8,847 nucleotides of DNA, taken from positions 1-8,847 of the forward strand of contig JBBRHF010000177.1 in the NCBI GenBank assembly GCA_038223055.1, in the 5' to 3' direction. The first letter of the stretch is position 1. Each line of letters starts with the position of its first letter. The notes beneath the pieces were generated by a model. That model was not told the origin of the DNA. It saw only the letters and a list, made by a program, of their open reading frames with translations, and ran no database searches. This document shows, piece after piece, positions 7,497-8,847 of the stretch. Source of the DNA: JBBRHF01 sp038223055 (lineage in GTDB: Bacteria > Actinomycetota > Actinomycetes > JACCUZ01). A program made the translations under genes and the position numbers.

Positions 7497-7568
7497 TCGG
7501 CTTTCGACCTTCCCCTTCCTCGCCCGCTCCGGCGCGATCGCCCCTGGTGTCGCGCAACACCGCTCCGC

Positions 7569-7592
7569 CCCGACCATGCACATGTGGTCGGG
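7569..7592 (+). terminator. Candidate transcription terminator hairpin after moeA
   Basis: A perfect 8-bp stem pairs CCCGACCA (7569-7576) with TGGTCGGG (7585-7592) around an 8-base loop, 73 bases past the moeA stop. No T-tract follows, which is common for terminators in high-GC bacteria but weakens the call. Confidence 0.4.
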
Positions 7593-7639
7593 CTCGCGGG
7601 GTGCTCGGCGGTCCTGGCGTCGGCTCAACAACGGAACGA

Positions 7640-7663
7640 ATCTGGCAGCCCCGGGTGCCAGAT
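7640..7663. repeat. Perfect 8-bp hairpin downstream of moeA
   Basis: ATCTGGCA (7640-7647) pairs fully with TGCCAGAT (7656-7663) around the loop GCCCCGGG. It lies 48 bases after the candidate terminator. It may be a second terminator stem, an RNA-processing signal or an operator dyad; the sequence does not decide between these. Confidence 0.45.
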
Positions 7664-7969
7664 GTCGGATCCGGAGCAGACCGGCTCAGCCGGGTGCGCC
7701 GTTTCAACAGGGTAGCGCCGTTGCTTCGGACCGGAGGTCCAACTCCATATGGGGTTATCACCAGATTCGGGAGCGGCTCGGCCCGAGGGACGTTCACCGC
7801 AACCCGCGCCACCGTTATCCCCGAGTGGCAACCACCCGAGCGGTAAGCCCTCGACATCCGCCACGATCCCCCATCACCGCGCCATAATCCCCATCCCGGC
7901 GCGCAGGGCTGTGGGCTGGCGCGCCAACGCCGCCCACATGGTGAACACGGATGCGTCCGACAGGTGAGA

Positions 7970-8039
7970 TTCGCCTACCTTGGGAGGCGAAAGTTAGCGT
8001 AGCGAGGCGTCGACACCTACCTCGGGTGACTTTCGCCTC
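7970..8039. promoter_or_regulatory. Competing inverted repeats (possible alternative RNA folds)
   Basis: The central sequence AGGCGAA (7985-7991) can pair with TTCGCCT just upstream (7970-7976, 7-bp stem, 8-base loop). As part of GAGGCGAAAGT (7984-7994) it can also pair with ACTTTCGCCTC downstream (8029-8039, perfect 11-bp stem, 34-base loop). The two folds exclude each other, as in attenuators and riboswitches. No open reading frame I trust follows within 400 bases, so a regulatory target is not apparent. The element could instead be the ends of a small mobile sequence. Confidence 0.35.
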
Positions 8040-8318
8040 GGCCGGTGACGCTCCCAGAGCCGTCGTCGCCGAAACCCCACCGCGGTGTTGGCCTCCCGCT
8101 TGCACCTGCGCCTCACTGCGCGGGCGGGGAGCGGACCGAGAGCCGCGATCCGGGGGGCCGGATGGTCCCGTGACGCCAGCCACCGTGACTCGCCAGTGCC
8201 TGCGGACCCTGCTCCCGTGTTGGACGAGGTGCGCGTAGCGTCGTCCCCCGACCCACGGCGACCGACTCTCGACGTCGACGTGCACCGCGCCCCAACCGTG
8301 GTCGCGCTTCGCTGACGG

Positions 8319-8350
8319 TCTCGTCTCACCGGCAATCTCGTCTCACCGGC
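8319..8350. repeat. Short direct repeat, two 15-bp copies
   Basis: TCTCGTCTCACCGGC occurs at 8319-8333 and again, identically, at 8336-8350, separated by two bases. Only two copies exist, so this is not a CRISPR array. It may be a slippage product or a paired protein-binding site. Confidence 0.6.
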
Positions 8351-8465
8351 GGCAGGGTTGGTCACGGGTTCGTCACGCCGGCGTCAGTCACTGTAAGCCG
8401 CACAGGAACTGTTGTCCACAGTTGCGCTTTCGGGTCTTCCGGTGGTCGCGGCGGTGCGGTAAGAT

Positions 8466-8481
8466 TCGAAGATGCGTTCGA
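8466..8481. promoter_or_regulatory. LexA/SOS-box-like operator at the DUF222 remnant
   Basis: TCGAAGATGCGTTCGA matches the actinobacterial SOS box TCGAAC-N4-GTTCGA at every fixed position except one (G for C at 8471). It sits in a slightly longer dyad, TTCGAA-N6-TTCGAA (8465-8482). DUF222/13E12-type genes in mycobacteria are known LexA targets, with the box near the start codon, which is the arrangement here. A possible -10 element TAAGAT lies at 8460-8465. Confidence 0.55.
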
Positions 8482-8847
8482 ACGGACGGTCACCGGAAGT
8501 GGGTGGCCGTCCGCCCAAGCCCGGTGCGAGTCCGTCCTGTCCCGGGTGGTCCGCGAGGTCGACACCCGCGGCTCCTACTCCCTGGATTCGGCGTTGAGCC
8601 CGGTGTCCTGGCTGCGGATGCAACCGCGATGACCCCCCGGGAAGCATCGGGCTGCGTGAAGACCGCCCGCGCCCTCGCGTCGGGGCGCCTGGACGCGACC
8701 GCCGCAGCGCTGGCCGGCGGGCTGATCGACCCCGCCCACGCCCGGCTGATCGCGGCCGGCACCCAGGGCGCCCCCGCCGGGGCGGTCGCCCTGATCGAAC
8801 CCGAAGCCCTCGCCGTCGCCAAGGCGGCAGACCCGCGCGCGGTCGCC
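8474..8847 (+). pseudogene. Broken DUF222 (13E12-type, HNH endonuclease family) gene, 5' part
   Basis: Two frames together encode the N-terminal DUF222 domain. The first, from about 8474, contains ESVLSRVVREVDTRG and SPVSWLRMQPR and hits a TGA at 8630. The second continues at 8629 with MTPREASGCVKTARALASG, then HARLIAAGTQ, up to the window edge. The two fit end to end as one family sequence, so a 1-2 base indel has split the gene near 8628. In the first frame no ATG or GTG precedes TTCGAACGG, where family members often start with ATG TTC GAA; here the codon is GCG. The N-terminus also looks shorter than usual. The HNH nuclease domain, if present, lies past 8847. Such proteins are typical, multi-copy genes of Actinobacteria. 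A sequencing error rather than true decay is possible, since the break lies near the window end. ATG at 8472 opens another frame that stops after about 42 codons and is not family-like. Confidence 0.75.

Larger units (their letters stand above)
7497..8464. other. Long gene-free region downstream of moeA
   Basis: About 970 bases lie between moeA and the DUF222 remnant. Open frames on both strands are short, overlap each other, and give Arg/Pro/Ser-rich translations without recognisable motifs, so I call none of them a gene. The region instead holds several hairpins (7569-7592, 7640-7663, 7728-7740, 7970-8039), a 10-bp palindrome TGGCGCGCCA (7917-7926) and a short direct repeat (8319-8350). It could be degraded coding sequence, an untranslated regulatory region or an old integration scar. 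No tRNA or rRNA was recognised. Confidence 0.6.

Noticed and set aside
7961..7980. AGGTGAGATTCGCCTACCT as a possible IdeR/DmdR iron box
   Set aside because: Only the outer AGGT/ACCT positions match and the core lacks the expected TTAGGNTAG pattern.
7815..8285. A 156-codon minus-strand open frame in the region after moeA
   Set aside because: Its Arg/Gly/Ser-rich translation has no motif, it covers hairpin repeats, and it overlaps equally long frames on the other strand.
8412..8420. TTGTCCACA, an exact match to the DnaA box form preferred in high-GC Actinobacteria
   Set aside because: It is a single site with no cluster, AT-rich stretch, or dnaA/dnaN neighbours, so a replication origin is not supported.
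8618..8634. Programmed ribosomal frameshift joining the two DUF222 frames
   Set aside because: There is no slippery heptamer or downstream stimulator near the junction, and the first frame also lacks a start; an ordinary indel explains it better.

Overview
The window is a GC-rich piece of bacterial DNA in three blocks. Block 1 (positions 1 to about 2000) holds a divergently transcribed, window-truncated gene for a DUF5682-type protein on the minus strand, an intergenic region full of hairpin repeats, and the 5' third of a formate dehydrogenase gene. It carries C/G-rich palindromic repeats of the 'CCCTCACCCC...CCCTCTCCC' kind that I associate with Gemmata-like planctomycetes. Two repeat elements lie inside open reading frames without breaking them. 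Block 2 (about 2000 to 7496) is a compact plus-strand operon. It encodes a molybdenum/tungsten formate dehydrogenase catalytic subunit with an N-terminal iron-sulfur extension, a fused NuoE/NuoF-type (FdsG-FdsB) NAD+/FMN subunit, and the molybdenum insertase MoeA. Block 3 (7497 to the end) is about 960 bases with no convincing gene but several hairpins, then the start of a broken DUF222 (13E12-type) gene. That gene family is characteristic of Actinobacteria, and here it is preceded by a near-consensus actinobacterial LexA/SOS box.

The operon makes functional sense as a soluble NAD+-linked formate dehydrogenase. Formate would be oxidised at the bis-MGD cofactor held by Cys456. Electrons would pass through the [4Fe-4S] and [2Fe-2S] clusters of the large subunit to the [4Fe-4S], FMN and NAD+ site of the fusion subunit. 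MoeA would supply molybdenum to molybdopterin. The first two genes overlap (the GTG start sits on the preceding TGA) and moeA starts 7 bases after the second stop, so the three genes are probably co-transcribed and translationally coupled. No fdhD sulfurtransferase, moaA or mobA is present in the window.

The taxonomic signals conflict. The left end looks planctomycete-like (repeat family), while the right end looks actinobacterial (DUF222 plus SOS box, near-uniform G/C at third codon positions). The transition falls inside the formate dehydrogenase gene, around its conserved iron-sulfur region. It could be natural transfer or a metagenome assembly chimera, and this is the first thing to check. 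I see no clearly undescribed system. The most notable items are the in-frame palindromic insertions, a 15-bp tandem repeat forming the start of the FdsG-FdsB fusion, mutually exclusive hairpins at 7970-8039, and the decayed SOS-box/DUF222 locus.
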